Shown: positions 17,520 to 27,017 of the stretch, piece after piece
How the letters are laid out: the number at the start of each line of letters is the position of its first letter
Position numbering within the stretch: the stretch's first letter is position 1
NCBI RefSeq assembly: GCF_900142675.1
Contig: NZ_FRBS01000001.1
Span: 1,054,001-1,118,000 of the forward strand
DNA length: 64,000 nucleotides
Direction of reading: 5' to 3'
Source of the DNA: Shouchella rhizosphaerae
GTDB taxonomy: Bacteria > Bacillota > Bacilli > Bacillales > Bacillaceae_D
Made by a program: the position numbers and the translations under genes
Notes under the pieces: model-generated
The model's database searches: none
What the model was told of the DNA's origin: nothing
Seen by the model: the letters and a program-made list of their open reading frames with translations, nothing else

Positions 17520-18290
17520 TTGAACCTTGTTACATTTAACCCATTCCGGACAATTGGCATACCAGGCATTGATTACATAAAGCCTGAAGCGATGTTTCAG
17601 GAACGCCAAAAGATTACGAACGCCGATCTATGCCTTTTCCCTGAAAATTGGCAAGTGACGAGCCTCGTCTATGGCTTTAAAAAACCGATTTTCCCAAGCA
17701 TTGAAAGCATTCAGCTTGGCTATAGCAAAATCGAAATGACACGTGCGTTATGGGCTGTTTGTCCAGACAATGTCCCGAACACGATGATTGTTGGCTCGAG
17801 TAACGCCATGGTTCAGAAAATCATTGAATCTTTTTCTTTTCCTTTTATCGCCAAAACGGTGCGTTCATCGATGGGACAAGGCGTGTTCTTTATTGAAAAT
17901 GAACAACAACTCCACGCTTACGCTGACAGCCATGAAGTCCTTTACATTCAAGAATACATTGAAAGCGACCGTGATTTGCGCTTATGTGTGATTGGAGATC
18001 GCGTTGTCAACAGCTATTGGCGCATAAATGAGTCAGGGTTTCGCAACAATATCGCTCAAGGAGGCGCGATTTCCTTTGAAGCCATCCCAAAAGAAGCGGT
18101 CGCTCTCGTTGAACAAGTGGCCAGAGCATTAAACATCAACCACGCTGGCTTTGATGTCCTCGCTGCTAAAAATCGTTTCTATATCCTTGAATTCAATGTG
18201 CTCTTCGGCAACCAAGGCTTCCATGAGCAAGGTTTGCGCCCAGAATCATTCATTTATGAGGCCATCAAAAAATCCGCAACGGACATTTAA
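17520..18290 (+). CDS. ATP-grasp family protein (RimK-like), substrate unknown
   Basis: A 256-residue protein. The ATP-grasp core is visible in FIAKTVRSSMGQGVFFIEN (about 110-128), IQEYIESDRDLRLCVIGD (about 142-159) and the metal-binding LEFNVLFGNQGF near residue 230. It resembles RimK/glutathione-synthase-type amide ligases, so ATP-dependent amide bond formation is likely, but the substrate is unknown. The start is TTG with GAGGAGG seven bases upstream. It is inserted on the plus strand between ricF and ylbE. Its stop interlocks with that of ylbE (TTAA). Confidence 0.8.
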   Translation: MNLVTFNPFRTIGIPGIDYIKPEAMFQERQKITNADLCLFPENWQVTSLVYGFKKPIFPSIESIQLGYSKIEMTRALWAVCPDNVPNTMIVGSSNAMVQKIIESFSFPFIAKTVRSSMGQGVFFIENEQQLHAYADSHEVLYIQEYIESDRDLRLCVIGDRVVNSYWRINESGFRNNIAQGGAISFEAIPKEAVALVEQVARALNINHAGFDVLAAKNRFYILEFNVLFGNQGFHEQGLRPESFIYEAIKKSATDI

Positions 18291-18556
18291 TTGTTCGTTA
18301 CGGATTGGACTGTCTCCGCTACTGTGTTTTGCCCCATTTTCAACATTTCCATCAACATCATGACCATGCTGACATTGTTTTGCATTTTTTCAACCCGTTG
18401 CGGCCATGTTTTTCCATAAAAATAATTTGCTTCTCTTTCCATTGCCGCAAGCTGGTCAGGCTGTCGCCCAAGTCGGCGGTACCATTCAGGATGATAGCGG
18501 ATAAATGCCTTTAATTCTGGCTGTTCAAAAATTTTTCGCTGTACTTCTTCTCTCAT
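18287..18556 (-). CDS. ylbE: YlbE-like protein
   Basis: An 89-residue protein with the YlbE signature EVQRKIFEQPELKAFIRYHPEWYRRLGR. The Met-rich C-terminal helix contains VSMVMMLMEMLKMG. Function is unknown. It follows ylbD by 12 bp on the same strand, and the pair is common in sporeformers. AAGGGGGG precedes the ATG. Confidence 0.88.
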   Translation of the reverse strand: MREEVQRKIFEQPELKAFIRYHPEWYRRLGRQPDQLAAMEREANYFYGKTWPQRVEKMQNNVSMVMMLMEMLKMGQNTVAETVQSVTNN

Positions 18557-18568
18557 TTGCTGCCCCCC

Positions 18569-18994
18569 TTAATCTCTTCTAAAAGAAAAAGGCGATTCGC
18601 TTTCCCTTTGCCGCACTGGTTCTGACGGCTTTTGGAACGTTTGTATCAAGCCTTGGACATTGGTAAGCATTGTACTAAAGTGGTTTAAGTGTGATTGCAA
18701 ATCTTGGATATTCATTTTTTTAACCATGCCCATCAATTGATTGATAAATTCTGTACCCGTGCTAGAAGACTCGTCGGCAGTTTCTTCTTTTTCATTGGCA
18801 GCGGACGAAGCAGTGGTATCTTTATTTTTATAAGGAGCCCAGTGTTCATGTGAACTGCCAAGGACCGTCCATTCCTCATAGGTATGCTGGAGTGTTTTGT
18901 TCCCTTCTTTTATTTCTTTTATGAGCCTCGGATGTTCCCGTACAAACGCTTTAAATTCCTCAACTGAAGGATGCAGATTCGCCTTGTCTTCCAT
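18569..18994 (-). CDS. ylbD: Putative spore coat protein YlbD
   Basis: A 141-residue hydrophilic protein of the YlbD coat family. It has an N-terminal HPSVEEFKAFVREHPRLIKEI, a low-complexity acidic and Ser-rich middle, and a C-terminal helical FINQLMGMVKKMNIQDLQ. B. subtilis YlbD is described as a putative coat protein expressed in the mother cell. ATG 18994 is preferred to ATG 19003 because GAGAGG abuts the latter. Confidence 0.83.
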   Translation of the reverse strand: MEDKANLHPSVEEFKAFVREHPRLIKEIKEGNKTLQHTYEEWTVLGSSHEHWAPYKNKDTTASSAANEKEETADESSSTGTEFINQLMGMVKKMNIQDLQSHLNHFSTMLTNVQGLIQTFQKPSEPVRQRESESPFSFRRD

Positions 18995-19142
18995 CTGTAC
19001 CATCCTCTCTTAAATGGATTATGTATAGTAGTATATCCGCCCACCGAGTCCAACGTTCATCTTTTTTTGCGCAAGCACTTTAATGTTTGGTACACTACTA
19101 GAGTATGTAGACCAACTAGATATGTGAAAAAAGGTGAATGAC

Positions 19143-19625
19143 ATGGATGTTAAAGAAAAATTGAACCACTATATCGAACATGCAACAGAAGAAGAGCTGG
19201 CTGTCCTTGAGCAAATCACAGACGGGCTGCTCGCCAAACAACAAAATGAACAACTTACCTATTTATCCGGGATTACGAAAGCAGAAATAAGCCAACACGA
19301 CAATGAAACATTTGAAATGCGGATGCCGCTAGGCCCCCTTGTCCATAATCCCCTTCAAATCGTCCACGGCGGCATGACTGCTACCCTCCTTGATTCTACT
19401 CTAGGCGGCGCTGCTATGAACAGCCTCCCGCCCCATTTAACGGCGGTTACTTCCCAGCTCAATATCCATTACCTTCGCCCTGGAAAAGGCTCTTTCATGC
19501 GATGCATAGCCAAAATTGTCCATAAAGGCAAACAGCTCATTGTTTTAGAAGGGGAAGCGTTTGATGACCAAGAACGTTTGCTTGCCAAAGCGACTGCTAC
19601 GTTTTTTGTCATTCCTCGCCGCTAG
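19143..19625 (+). CDS. Hotdog-fold thioesterase (PaaI family)
   Basis: A 160-residue protein with a PaaI-type thioesterase domain (about 45-158). VHNPLQIVHGGMTATLLDSTLGGA contains the HGG motif of acyl-CoA thioesterases, followed by VTSQLNIHYLRPGKG. It probably hydrolyses acyl-CoA; the acyl group is unknown. ATG 19143 with AAGGTG at six bases is preferred to the GTG at 19134. It is an addition to the ylb cluster relative to my memory of B. subtilis. Confidence 0.82.
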   Translation: MDVKEKLNHYIEHATEEELAVLEQITDGLLAKQQNEQLTYLSGITKAEISQHDNETFEMRMPLGPLVHNPLQIVHGGMTATLLDSTLGGAAMNSLPPHLTAVTSQLNIHYLRPGKGSFMRCIAKIVHKGKQLIVLEGEAFDDQERLLAKATATFFVIPRR

Positions 19626-19632
19626 TCGGCAT

Positions 19633-19669
19633 AAAAAGCCAGTAGGCGCGTTTGTGCACCTACTGGCTT
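19633..19669 (-). terminator. Terminator between thioesterase gene and ylbC
   Basis: An 11-bp stem (19636-19646 with 19659-19669). Five T residues follow on the minus strand, just after the ylbC stop. Confidence 0.85.
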
Positions 19670-19679
19670 GTTGCTATCG

Positions 19680-20825
19680 CTACGATTGGGGCTTCAGAAA
19701 ATTTTGCGTATAGTAATCTTCGTACACGCCAACGCCTAAAAACGTAAACTCCTCGTGAAGCAAATTGACGCGATGCCCTTCACTGTTTAACCAACCTTCT
19801 GTTGCTGCAATGCCATCGACGTATTTCAAAGCAATGTTCTCTCCTGCCATCGCAAATGGCACCTCGCCCGTGTTAAAACGGTCGGCCAAGTTTCCTTTAA
19901 CTGGCGAGACATGGTCAAAATATTGTTCATCGTGCATGTCTTTGCTGTGCAAATAAGCGACATCCGCTACCTCTTCGGACCACTCAAATGGAGGCAAGCC
20001 ATGGTAAGCGCGTATGTGGTTAGTCCGTTCAAAGATTTGTTGTTCATTGGCAGCTTCCACTTGCTTCATTTGTTCTTCCGACAATTCTGGCCTCTCTGGA
20101 AGCGTCCCTGTATAGCTTAATGAGTACGGTTTTTGTTTGAGGAGCACCTCGTCCGTCATTAAACGGATGCTTGACACTTCGTCGGTATGGATATCCATAT
20201 AAACTTGCAGCCAGTAATCATCAACTGGTGCGAGCGGTCGCATCTTGTAATCTTCCCCTGTTAAACGGAACGTGAACTGGCCATCATCTGTTTCGACGGG
20301 TACGTTTTCTTCAAAAGAGTAGGCTTTCTCTAATTCAGAAAAACTGGCGCGCTCATTTCCTAAAAATCCCGCGGCAGCGGAGCCACTAGCAACTATAGAC
20401 ACCACTTCGCCATGTTCAACGCAGACGACTAAATACCCATCATCCACATTTGTATAGACCCATGACACATAACCAAAGGCAGAAGGGTCTTTTCGCACTG
20501 GATCACCGTATGTGGCAATCACATCTTTCTCCTGCTTTCCCATTAAAGCAGAGACATTAACGAGCGAAGCGGAAGCTTGCTCCGTTTTGGCGTCTGATTC
20601 GCCTGTATCCTCATCCGTTCCCTCATCAACGTCATCTTTCTTTTCTTCAGTGGCAAAGCGGCTTGTTTGGGCACTGTCTTTGCCGCCATTGCCAGATTTT
20701 CTTTTTTCAGCTGCCATTTGACCGAGTGAAGCATCCGGCGCAGGCGCCATCTGGTTTTGTTGTTCATAAACAAGCACTGCCAATATCGCGAGTAGAACCA
20801 TTAGAAGTGCAGAGCGTTTAAGCAT
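19680..20825 (-). CDS. ylbC: CAP-domain protein with CAP-associated domain, YlbC
   Basis: A 381-residue exported protein. A hydrophobic N-terminal anchor or signal (about 4-21) precedes a low-complexity acidic linker. A CAP-associated domain (about 95-235) is followed by a C-terminal CAP/SCP domain (about 255-375, with NHIRAYHGLPPFEWS, HSKDMHDEQYFDH and GHRVNLL). Sporeformer CAP proteins of this kind are extracytoplasmic and of unknown function. The length and domain order match B. subtilis YlbC. Confidence 0.9.
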   Translation of the reverse strand: MLKRSALLMVLLAILAVLVYEQQNQMAPAPDASLGQMAAEKRKSGNGGKDSAQTSRFATEEKKDDVDEGTDEDTGESDAKTEQASASLVNVSALMGKQEKDVIATYGDPVRKDPSAFGYVSWVYTNVDDGYLVVCVEHGEVVSIVASGSAAAGFLGNERASFSELEKAYSFEENVPVETDDGQFTFRLTGEDYKMRPLAPVDDYWLQVYMDIHTDEVSSIRLMTDEVLLKQKPYSLSYTGTLPERPELSEEQMKQVEAANEQQIFERTNHIRAYHGLPPFEWSEEVADVAYLHSKDMHDEQYFDHVSPVKGNLADRFNTGEVPFAMAGENIALKYVDGIAATEGWLNSEGHRVNLLHEEFTFLGVGVYEDYYTQNFLKPQS

Positions 20826-20857
20826 CTTCTCACATCCTTCCGTACCTTTAGCTATAA

Positions 20858-21373
<516 letters not shown>

Positions 21374-21400
21374 GGAGCGAGCCGCTTCATCTTTACAAAA

Positions 21401-21442
21401 AAGGACGAGATGCTACAGGAGTAGGATCTCGCCTTATTTTTT
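21401..21442. terminator. Bidirectional terminator between ylbA and the lipoprotein gene
   Basis: The inverted repeat AAGGACGAGAT / ATCTCGCCTT (21401-21411 with 21426-21435) has an A run before it and ATTTTTTT after it. Confidence 0.8.
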
Positions 21443-21470
21443 TGCCAAAATAACTTTAGAGACCGATAAA

Positions 21471-21953
21471 TCAATCGCTTTCATTCGTCCTGTCGATAAT
21501 CGTATACAGCCGCAATGACTGGTCAGCTCCCTCCACAACCCAATAACGGACGTTTCTGGTAATGTCATCGACTTGGTCGTCTGTCATAATATGGACTTGC
21601 TCAATGACATCTGCAAAATAGTCGCCTTCCTTGTCATCTTCATATACGTTTTCTACTTCAAATGAAACAAGCTCTTTCGTTGAGCCATTTTTTTGGAGCT
21701 CTTCTCCGTAGCGTTGTAACGCATGGAAAAAGGATGTATTCGGAAGCAAATAGTCCGCTTCCAATTGAGCCAATTCGTGATCATTAACCGCCGCTACCAT
21801 ATCTTGTTTGTAGCTTGTTACAAACGCTGAAACACGCTCAGCAGTCTCGTCTGGAACGGCATGGAGTGCTCCCGGCTTCGGATCACTGCACCCGCCGAGT
21901 AAAGCCGCTGCCAATAGTACGACGGCAACTTGCCTTTTCCACATAGATGTCAC
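21471..21953 (-). CDS. Predicted lipoprotein, function unknown
   Basis: A 160-residue exported lipoprotein with an N-terminal signal and a lipobox (LGGCS, Cys about 22). The acidic mature part contains FVTSYKQDMVAAVN and ends with VVEGADQSLRLYTIIDR, which resembles the NTF2-like domain of TcaA-type cell-wall proteins; this resemblance is weak. ATG 21959 sits directly on the AAGGA site. GTG 21953 has better spacing and is used, with some doubt. The gene stands alone between two terminator regions. Confidence 0.7.
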   Translation of the reverse strand: MTSMWKRQVAVVLLAAALLGGCSDPKPGALHAVPDETAERVSAFVTSYKQDMVAAVNDHELAQLEADYLLPNTSFFHALQRYGEELQKNGSTKELVSFEVENVYEDDKEGDYFADVIEQVHIMTDDQVDDITRNVRYWVVEGADQSLRLYTIIDRTNESD

Positions 21954-22030
21954 TGCCATTCCTTCTCGTCCCTTCTGTTCGCTGATGCCGCACCTCTAGT
22001 ATACCTGAAAGGGAGCCGTTAAGGAAACCA

Positions 22031-22576
22031 TTAATAATAAGGTGAAATCAAGATGTAAACGAGCACACCCGTAAAACTGACATACAACCATAGCGGCATC
22101 GTCCAGCGGGCAATCCGCTTATGGCGCTCATTTTCCATGTTCCAAGCTCTTGCAACACTTGTTAGTGCCAACGGGACAATGGCTGCAGCAAGCACAATAT
22201 GTGTAATCAAAATGAAATAATAAAACACGGCCATAAAGCCGCTGCCGCCATAAGCTGTCGACTCAGCTAAGACGTGATGGGCCACATACGTCACCAAGAA
22301 TAACGTTGTCGTCAAAAAGGCAGCATAAATAAAACGTCGGTGTACGTTTACCTTCCGCTTCAGAATGGCAATCAATGCACAAAGCAAGAATAGAAAGGTA
22401 AAAGAATTAAATATCGCATTCAACATCGGCAAAATGGTAACGTCAAACAAATCAAAGTCTTCTACGCCTGGCATTCCCGATAGAATCATGATTGCGCCAA
22501 TCAAGATGGCCGAGATGGTAATAATCGCTGGTCGATAATTCCGTTTTTGTTTGTATTGATTTGAGCCATTTTCCAT
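22031..22576 (-). CDS. DUF420 membrane protein, probable oxidase assembly factor (CtaM/YozB-like)
   Basis: A 181-residue protein with five membrane segments and conserved histidines (NVHRRF, YVAHHVL, ILITHIVLA, HKRIARWTMP). DUF420 proteins are homologous to Staphylococcus CtaM, which is needed for maturation of heme A-type oxidases. ATG 22576 with GGAGGAG at eight bases is used. It sits downstream of ctaF, where B. subtilis has ctaG, so it may serve caa3 assembly here (inference). Confidence 0.82.
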   Translation of the reverse strand: MENGSNQYKQKRNYRPAIITISAILIGAIMILSGMPGVEDFDLFDVTILPMLNAIFNSFTFLFLLCALIAILKRKVNVHRRFIYAAFLTTTLFLVTYVAHHVLAESTAYGGSGFMAVFYYFILITHIVLAAAIVPLALTSVARAWNMENERHKRIARWTMPLWLYVSFTGVLVYILISPYY

Positions 22577-22670
22577 GTCCATCACTCCTCCAATTACTGC
22601 CTACTAAGTATACTACAATACATACGGGCATTTCAGCGCTTGTTGATGTTGCAATTTGATGAAATATAGA

Positions 22671-22700
22671 AAAAGCCTTGACTAAGGAGCCAAGGCTTTT
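22671..22700 (-). terminator. Terminator after ctaF
   Basis: AAAAGCCTTG (22671-22680) pairs with CAAGGCTTTT (22691-22700). Its T-rich 3' arm on the minus strand ends the cta operon four bases after the ctaF stop codon. Confidence 0.85.
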
Positions 22701-22704
22701 CCCA

Positions 22705-23052
22705 CTAATATTTCACAATACCGATTAGCAGCATAAGCGACACAATCGTTGGTACTGTGACAAAGATGCCCGTAATGATAAACACCGTTGCCCAAGTATG
22801 GTCTTTATCCTTCATATGCATAAAGAACAACAGTTGGAGCAGTAGCTGAACAACAGCAAGAATAAGGATAAACGGTACAGCGAAATTCGTTGGAATAATA
22901 TCGGCACCAACCGCCGCGAATGCCAGCACGGTTAAAAACAACATGAGGACAAACACGACGATTTGATTGCGGATTTCCGTTTTCATTTCCCGTTTTTCTG
23001 CTTCCGTCATTGCGCTCTTATCAAACGGCTTACTCAAATGGTCATCCGCCAT
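22705..23052 (-). CDS. ctaF: Cytochrome caa3 oxidase subunit IV
   Basis: A 115-residue subunit with three membrane segments (about 30-48, 55-75, 88-110). It is the small fourth subunit of the proton-pumping caa3 terminal oxidase. It begins one base after the ctaE stop with GGAGGG inside the ctaE end. The family is recognised by EMKTEIRNQIVVFVLM and LLFFMHMKDKDHTWA. Confidence 0.93.
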   Translation of the reverse strand: MADDHLSKPFDKSAMTEAEKREMKTEIRNQIVVFVLMLFLTVLAFAAVGADIIPTNFAVPFILILAVVQLLLQLLFFMHMKDKDHTWATVFIITGIFVTVPTIVSLMLLIGIVKY

Positions 23053-23053
23053 C

Positions 23054-23677
23054 TTAATACCCTCCTACTCCCATTAAATAAACAACCGTAAAAATAAATA
23101 CCCAAACGACGTCAATGAAGTGCCAATACAAGCTAGCCACGTAAAACTTCGGTGCATTGGTCAATGTGATGCCGGCACGGAAGTTGCGGATAATCAAAAG
23201 CGTGATCCACCCGAGTCCGAACAACACGTGGGCGCCGTGCAAACCAACTAGCGTATAGAATGCCGATGAAAACGCGCTAGTCGTAAAGCCGAATTCATAG
23301 TCATGGACATAGTGTTGGAACTCGTAAATTTCCAACCCTAAAAACGCCAATCCTAGCACAACTGTAATAATCATCCATGTCATCATTTGCTTGAATTTGT
23401 TTTTCTTCATCGCAAACATGGCAAACACACTTGTCATTGAACTTGTCAATAATAGCATCGTCATGAGGAACACGAGCGGCAGTGTGAACAAATCGGTCGA
23501 AGCGGGACCGTTGCCGACACCATTGCGAAGCCCTAAATAGGTGCCGAAAAAGGTTGCAAACATGATGGTCTCTCCGCCAAGGAAAAACCAGAAGCCTAAA
23601 AACTTGTTTTTGCCTTCCAGTGTTGCCCGCTCTGGATGGGAGGGCAGTCCTTTTGTAGCATCTACAGATCCAGCCAT
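23054..23677 (-). CDS. ctaE: Cytochrome caa3 oxidase subunit III
   Basis: A 207-residue integral membrane subunit with five membrane segments and the typical FLGFWFFLGGETIMFA and GLHGAHVLFGLGW motifs ending in WHFIDVVWVFIF. An in-frame GTG at 23689 would overlap ctaD, but its ribosome site abuts it. ATG 23677, one base after the ctaD stop (TAATATG), gives the usual length. Confidence 0.95.
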   Translation of the reverse strand: MAGSVDATKGLPSHPERATLEGKNKFLGFWFFLGGETIMFATFFGTYLGLRNGVGNGPASTDLFTLPLVFLMTMLLLTSSMTSVFAMFAMKKNKFKQMMTWMIITVVLGLAFLGLEIYEFQHYVHDYEFGFTTSAFSSAFYTLVGLHGAHVLFGLGWITLLIIRNFRAGITLTNAPKFYVASLYWHFIDVVWVFIFTVVYLMGVGGY

Positions 23678-23678
23678 A

Positions 23679-25553
23679 TTATTTGCCACCTCCCCATTTT
23701 TTCAAATCGGCCTGAACGACGCTTTTTGGAATATGATAGCCATGGTCGTCTTTGATCGACCGGAGCGCCATTGATCCGAACGTGAGGATCGCACCTACGG
23801 CAACAACGATCCATGGGCTGACAATTGGGTTATCCATTTCCAACATAATCAGGCCAAAACCGCCAAAGAAAAGGCCAATCGAAATAATAAGCGGCAAAAT
23901 TGAACCGTTTGGCATGTGAATGTCGCCAACAGGTTCTGCCGGTTTCATTGTTCCGTCACCATGCACTTTTTCATAGAAAAGCGGATCGAGGGAACGAATT
24001 TGCGGCGTTTGCGCAAAGTTGTATTCAGGCACAGGCGTTGGCGTTGCCCATTCAAGCGTCCGTGCATCCCACGGATCGTTTATGCCAATGACACGCTCCC
24101 CTTTAAACGCTGAATAAATAATATTAATGACAAGCAAAATGACAGCAGCCGACATAAAGAACGTGCCTACTGTACTAATTAAGTTGAAATCATCCAAGCC
24201 TTGGCCGCCAAGGTATGTATAAACGCGGCGGGGCATTCCCATCAGTCCAAGGAAATGCTGGATAAAGAAAGTCAAATGGAATCCGATGGTAAACAAAACA
24301 AAAAACCATTTTCCCATCTTCTCATTCAGCTTATGGTTAAACATTTTCGGATACCAATAAAACAATCCGGCAAATAGCGCAAACACAATCCCGCCGACAA
24401 TGATGTAATGAAAGTGTGCAACGACAAAGTACGTATCATGGTACAAATAGTCTACCGGCGCCATTGCGAGCATGACCCCTGTAACGCCGCCAAGCACGAA
24501 CGTCGGCACGAATGAAGAAGCAAATAGCATCGACGTATTAAATGTGATTTTGCCGCCCCACATCGTAAAGAGCCAGTTAAAGATTTTAATACCTGTCGGA
24601 ACAGCAATGGTCATTGTAGCAATCGCAAAGATTGAGTTAGCCACTGGACCGATACCGACTGTAAACATATGGTGAGCCCACACCATGAAACCAAGGAAAG
24701 CAATGATCATCGTCGCGAATACCATCGCTGTGTAACCGAAAAGCCGTTTGCGTGAAAAGGCCGGAATGACTTCAGAAATGATTCCGAACGCCGGCAAAAC
24801 GAGAATGTACACTTCTGGGTGCCCGAAGATCCAGAAAATATGTTGCCATATGACGACATTTCCCCCTGCTGTCGGGTTGAAAAACTGGGCATCGAATATG
24901 CGTTCAAGCATAAGCAAAGCAAGCCCGGCCGCTAGAGGCGTAAAGGCAAACAAAATTAACGTGGACGTGACGAATGATGTCCAAACGAACAACGGCAAGC
25001 GCATCATTGTCATACCTGGTGCACGCATGTTAATGATCGTCACGAGGAAGTTAATCGCAGATATTAATGTCCCAATCCCCGAGACTTGTAAACCGAGTAC
25101 GTAAAAGTCAAGGCCAAGCTGGTTTTCATTTAGTGACAACGGCACGTAAGCTGTCCAGCCTGCATCAGGGCCGCCGCCAAAGAACCAACTAAGTGATAAA
25201 AGCAGTCCGCCCGACATAAAAATCCAAAATCCGAGCGCGTTTACAAACGGAAACGCGACGTCGCGGGCGCCAATTTGCAAAGGAATGAAGTAGTTCATAA
25301 AACCAAACAACAAAGGCGTCGCTGCCAAAAACAGCATGATGGTGCCATGCATTGTAATAAATTCATTAAACGTCTGGCCGCTTAAAAACGTGTTTTCAGG
25401 AAACATGAGCTGTATCCGCATAAACACAGCCATCAACCCTGCTTTAACAAAGAAAAGCGTTCCGGCAATTAAATACATAATGCCGAGTTTCTTATGGTCG
25501 ACTGTCGTCAGCCAATCCCAAATAACGCTTTTTTCTTTTTTATAACTAGCCAA
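23679..25553 (-). CDS. ctaD: Cytochrome caa3 oxidase subunit I
   Basis: A 624-residue catalytic subunit with 12-14 membrane segments. It holds low-spin heme A, heme a3 and CuB. Visible are the heme ligand in ITMHGTIMLFL, WIFGHPEVYILVLP (CuB His and cross-linked Tyr), HHMFTVG and VAHFHYIIVGG. It oxidises cytochrome c and reduces oxygen to water while pumping protons. The start is TTG with AAAGGAGGG. Confidence 0.97.
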   Translation of the reverse strand: MASYKKEKSVIWDWLTTVDHKKLGIMYLIAGTLFFVKAGLMAVFMRIQLMFPENTFLSGQTFNEFITMHGTIMLFLAATPLLFGFMNYFIPLQIGARDVAFPFVNALGFWIFMSGGLLLSLSWFFGGGPDAGWTAYVPLSLNENQLGLDFYVLGLQVSGIGTLISAINFLVTIINMRAPGMTMMRLPLFVWTSFVTSTLILFAFTPLAAGLALLMLERIFDAQFFNPTAGGNVVIWQHIFWIFGHPEVYILVLPAFGIISEVIPAFSRKRLFGYTAMVFATMIIAFLGFMVWAHHMFTVGIGPVANSIFAIATMTIAVPTGIKIFNWLFTMWGGKITFNTSMLFASSFVPTFVLGGVTGVMLAMAPVDYLYHDTYFVVAHFHYIIVGGIVFALFAGLFYWYPKMFNHKLNEKMGKWFFVLFTIGFHLTFFIQHFLGLMGMPRRVYTYLGGQGLDDFNLISTVGTFFMSAAVILLVINIIYSAFKGERVIGINDPWDARTLEWATPTPVPEYNFAQTPQIRSLDPLFYEKVHGDGTMKPAEPVGDIHMPNGSILPLIISIGLFFGGFGLIMLEMDNPIVSPWIVVAVGAILTFGSMALRSIKDDHGYHIPKSVVQADLKKWGGGK

Positions 25554-25585
25554 TCTAAGACCCTCCTTTACCCGTTCTTTCTATA

Positions 25586-26620
25586 TTAATACTCTTGATC
25601 GGCTCCCCGCACTTGTAACGAACGCAAATACTCGACAATCGCATCGAGATCTTCATCGCTAATGTCGGGATGAGCTGGCATGTTGTTGCCTTGCTTCAAA
25701 GATTGCGGGTCTCGAATCCATTCTTTCAACAGCTCGTCGTCGTCGATGTCATAGACGCCAGCAAGCGTTTGGCGATCACCAAAGTTGGTCAGCGCTGGTC
25801 CTGTCGCCATGCCTTGTCCGCCAATGGCATGACAAGAAATGCAGGCATTTTCTTGGAAAGCTTCATAGCCTGCTTCGGCATTGGCCTCCGTAGCTTCTTG
25901 TTCAACGGCAAGCATGTCTTCCACCCACGCGTCATACTCATCGCGTTCCAAAGCAATTACTTTAAAATCCATGAGCGCATGGGACGGTCCACAAAGTTCA
26001 GCACATTTGCCTTTATAGACGCCTGGTTCGTCGGCATTAAGCGTCAACGCATTGGTTACCCCTGGAATATTGTCGATTTTCCCGCCAAGAGCCGGCACCC
26101 AGAAAGAGTGGATTACATCTTCGGCATTCAGTTCAAATACGACATCTTCCCCTGCAGGGATATACACCTCTTGTCCAGCTGTAAAGCCTTCTTCATAATC
26201 AAATTGCCACCAGTATTGATGACCAGTTACTTTTATGTACACTGCGTCCTCATGTTCGCTTGGATCCGCGTTCACATGGAAATCAAACGTTCCTGTAACG
26301 GTAGGGATGAATAAAATAATTAGCAAAATGATCGGAATGACGGTCCATGTAATTTCCATCGCCGTATTCCCGTGTACTTGCTTCGGCAGTACGTCATCGC
26401 CATCTTTGCGACGGAATTTAAAAATGACGAGGAAAAAAATCACAAATACAACAATGGAGACGAACGTCATAACCGCTATCGACAATAGCATGTTGTCATA
26501 AATCCATTGTGCTGCAGGCCCTTTAGGGTCAAGCGCAGTCAGGTTTTCTTCCCCTAGACAGCCTGAAAGCAAAAACAGCATTAATGCTACCGGTACAAGC
26601 CGCCATATCTGTTTTCTCAT
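25586..26620 (-). CDS. ctaC: Cytochrome caa3 oxidase subunit II with fused cytochrome c domain
   Basis: A 344-residue lipoprotein subunit. The lipobox LLSGC (Cys about 21) is followed by two membrane segments (about 45-65 and 90-110). The CuA domain has SFWVPALGGK and CAELCGPSHALM. A C-terminal cytochrome c domain carries the heme motif CISCH (about 260) and distal Met in NNMPAHP. It receives electrons from cytochrome c. ATG 26620 is preferred over the adjacent TTG. It opens the ctaCDEF operon, divergent from ctaA. Confidence 0.97.
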   Translation of the reverse strand: MRKQIWRLVPVALMLFLLSGCLGEENLTALDPKGPAAQWIYDNMLLSIAVMTFVSIVVFVIFFLVIFKFRRKDGDDVLPKQVHGNTAMEITWTVIPIILLIILFIPTVTGTFDFHVNADPSEHEDAVYIKVTGHQYWWQFDYEEGFTAGQEVYIPAGEDVVFELNAEDVIHSFWVPALGGKIDNIPGVTNALTLNADEPGVYKGKCAELCGPSHALMDFKVIALERDEYDAWVEDMLAVEQEATEANAEAGYEAFQENACISCHAIGGQGMATGPALTNFGDRQTLAGVYDIDDDELLKEWIRDPQSLKQGNNMPAHPDISDEDLDAIVEYLRSLQVRGADQEY

Positions 26621-26623
26621 CAA

Positions 26624-27017
26624 AGCCCCTCACTTTCTTTTTCACATTGTCTGATCTCTTTTTTTTGCCAACAGCGAACGAAAACTCGTTTTTACAAGCA
26701 CTTTACGCAACCGTATTCATTTTTCAGCACTCCGATTAAACAGAAAACACTTAGGATTGCAAACTGTGCTAACGATTGGTACCTAGTTGTCAGGCAGCCT
26801 TGTAAAAACTGTCTTTTTGATTATAACGCAAAATGGGGACGGTTTCATCATATTCCTTTTGTTCACGTAAATGTCACAATTGAAACCGTCAAAGAATGTT
26901 CGCAGCTGAAAAATTGACTTTACTTAGTACCTTTTTTAAGATGGAAGAAGCATTTTCAAGACCCACTCTAACTTTACCATATTTTTCGATAAGATTATAG
27001 AAGGAAAGGTGAAACGA
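26624..27017. other. ctaC/ctaA divergent promoter region
   Basis: About 390 bases with no credible gene. ctaB, which often lies beside ctaC, is absent. The region should hold both promoters and regulator sites, but I could only pick out a plausible ctaA promoter (separate entry). The minus-strand open frame at 26936-27319 opposes ctaA and is not supported. Confidence 0.6.
26914..26942 (+). promoter_or_regulatory. Possible sigma-A promoter for ctaA
   Basis: TTGACT (26914-26919) and TAAGAT (26937-26942) are separated by 17 bases, about 75 bases upstream of ctaA. Confidence 0.45.
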
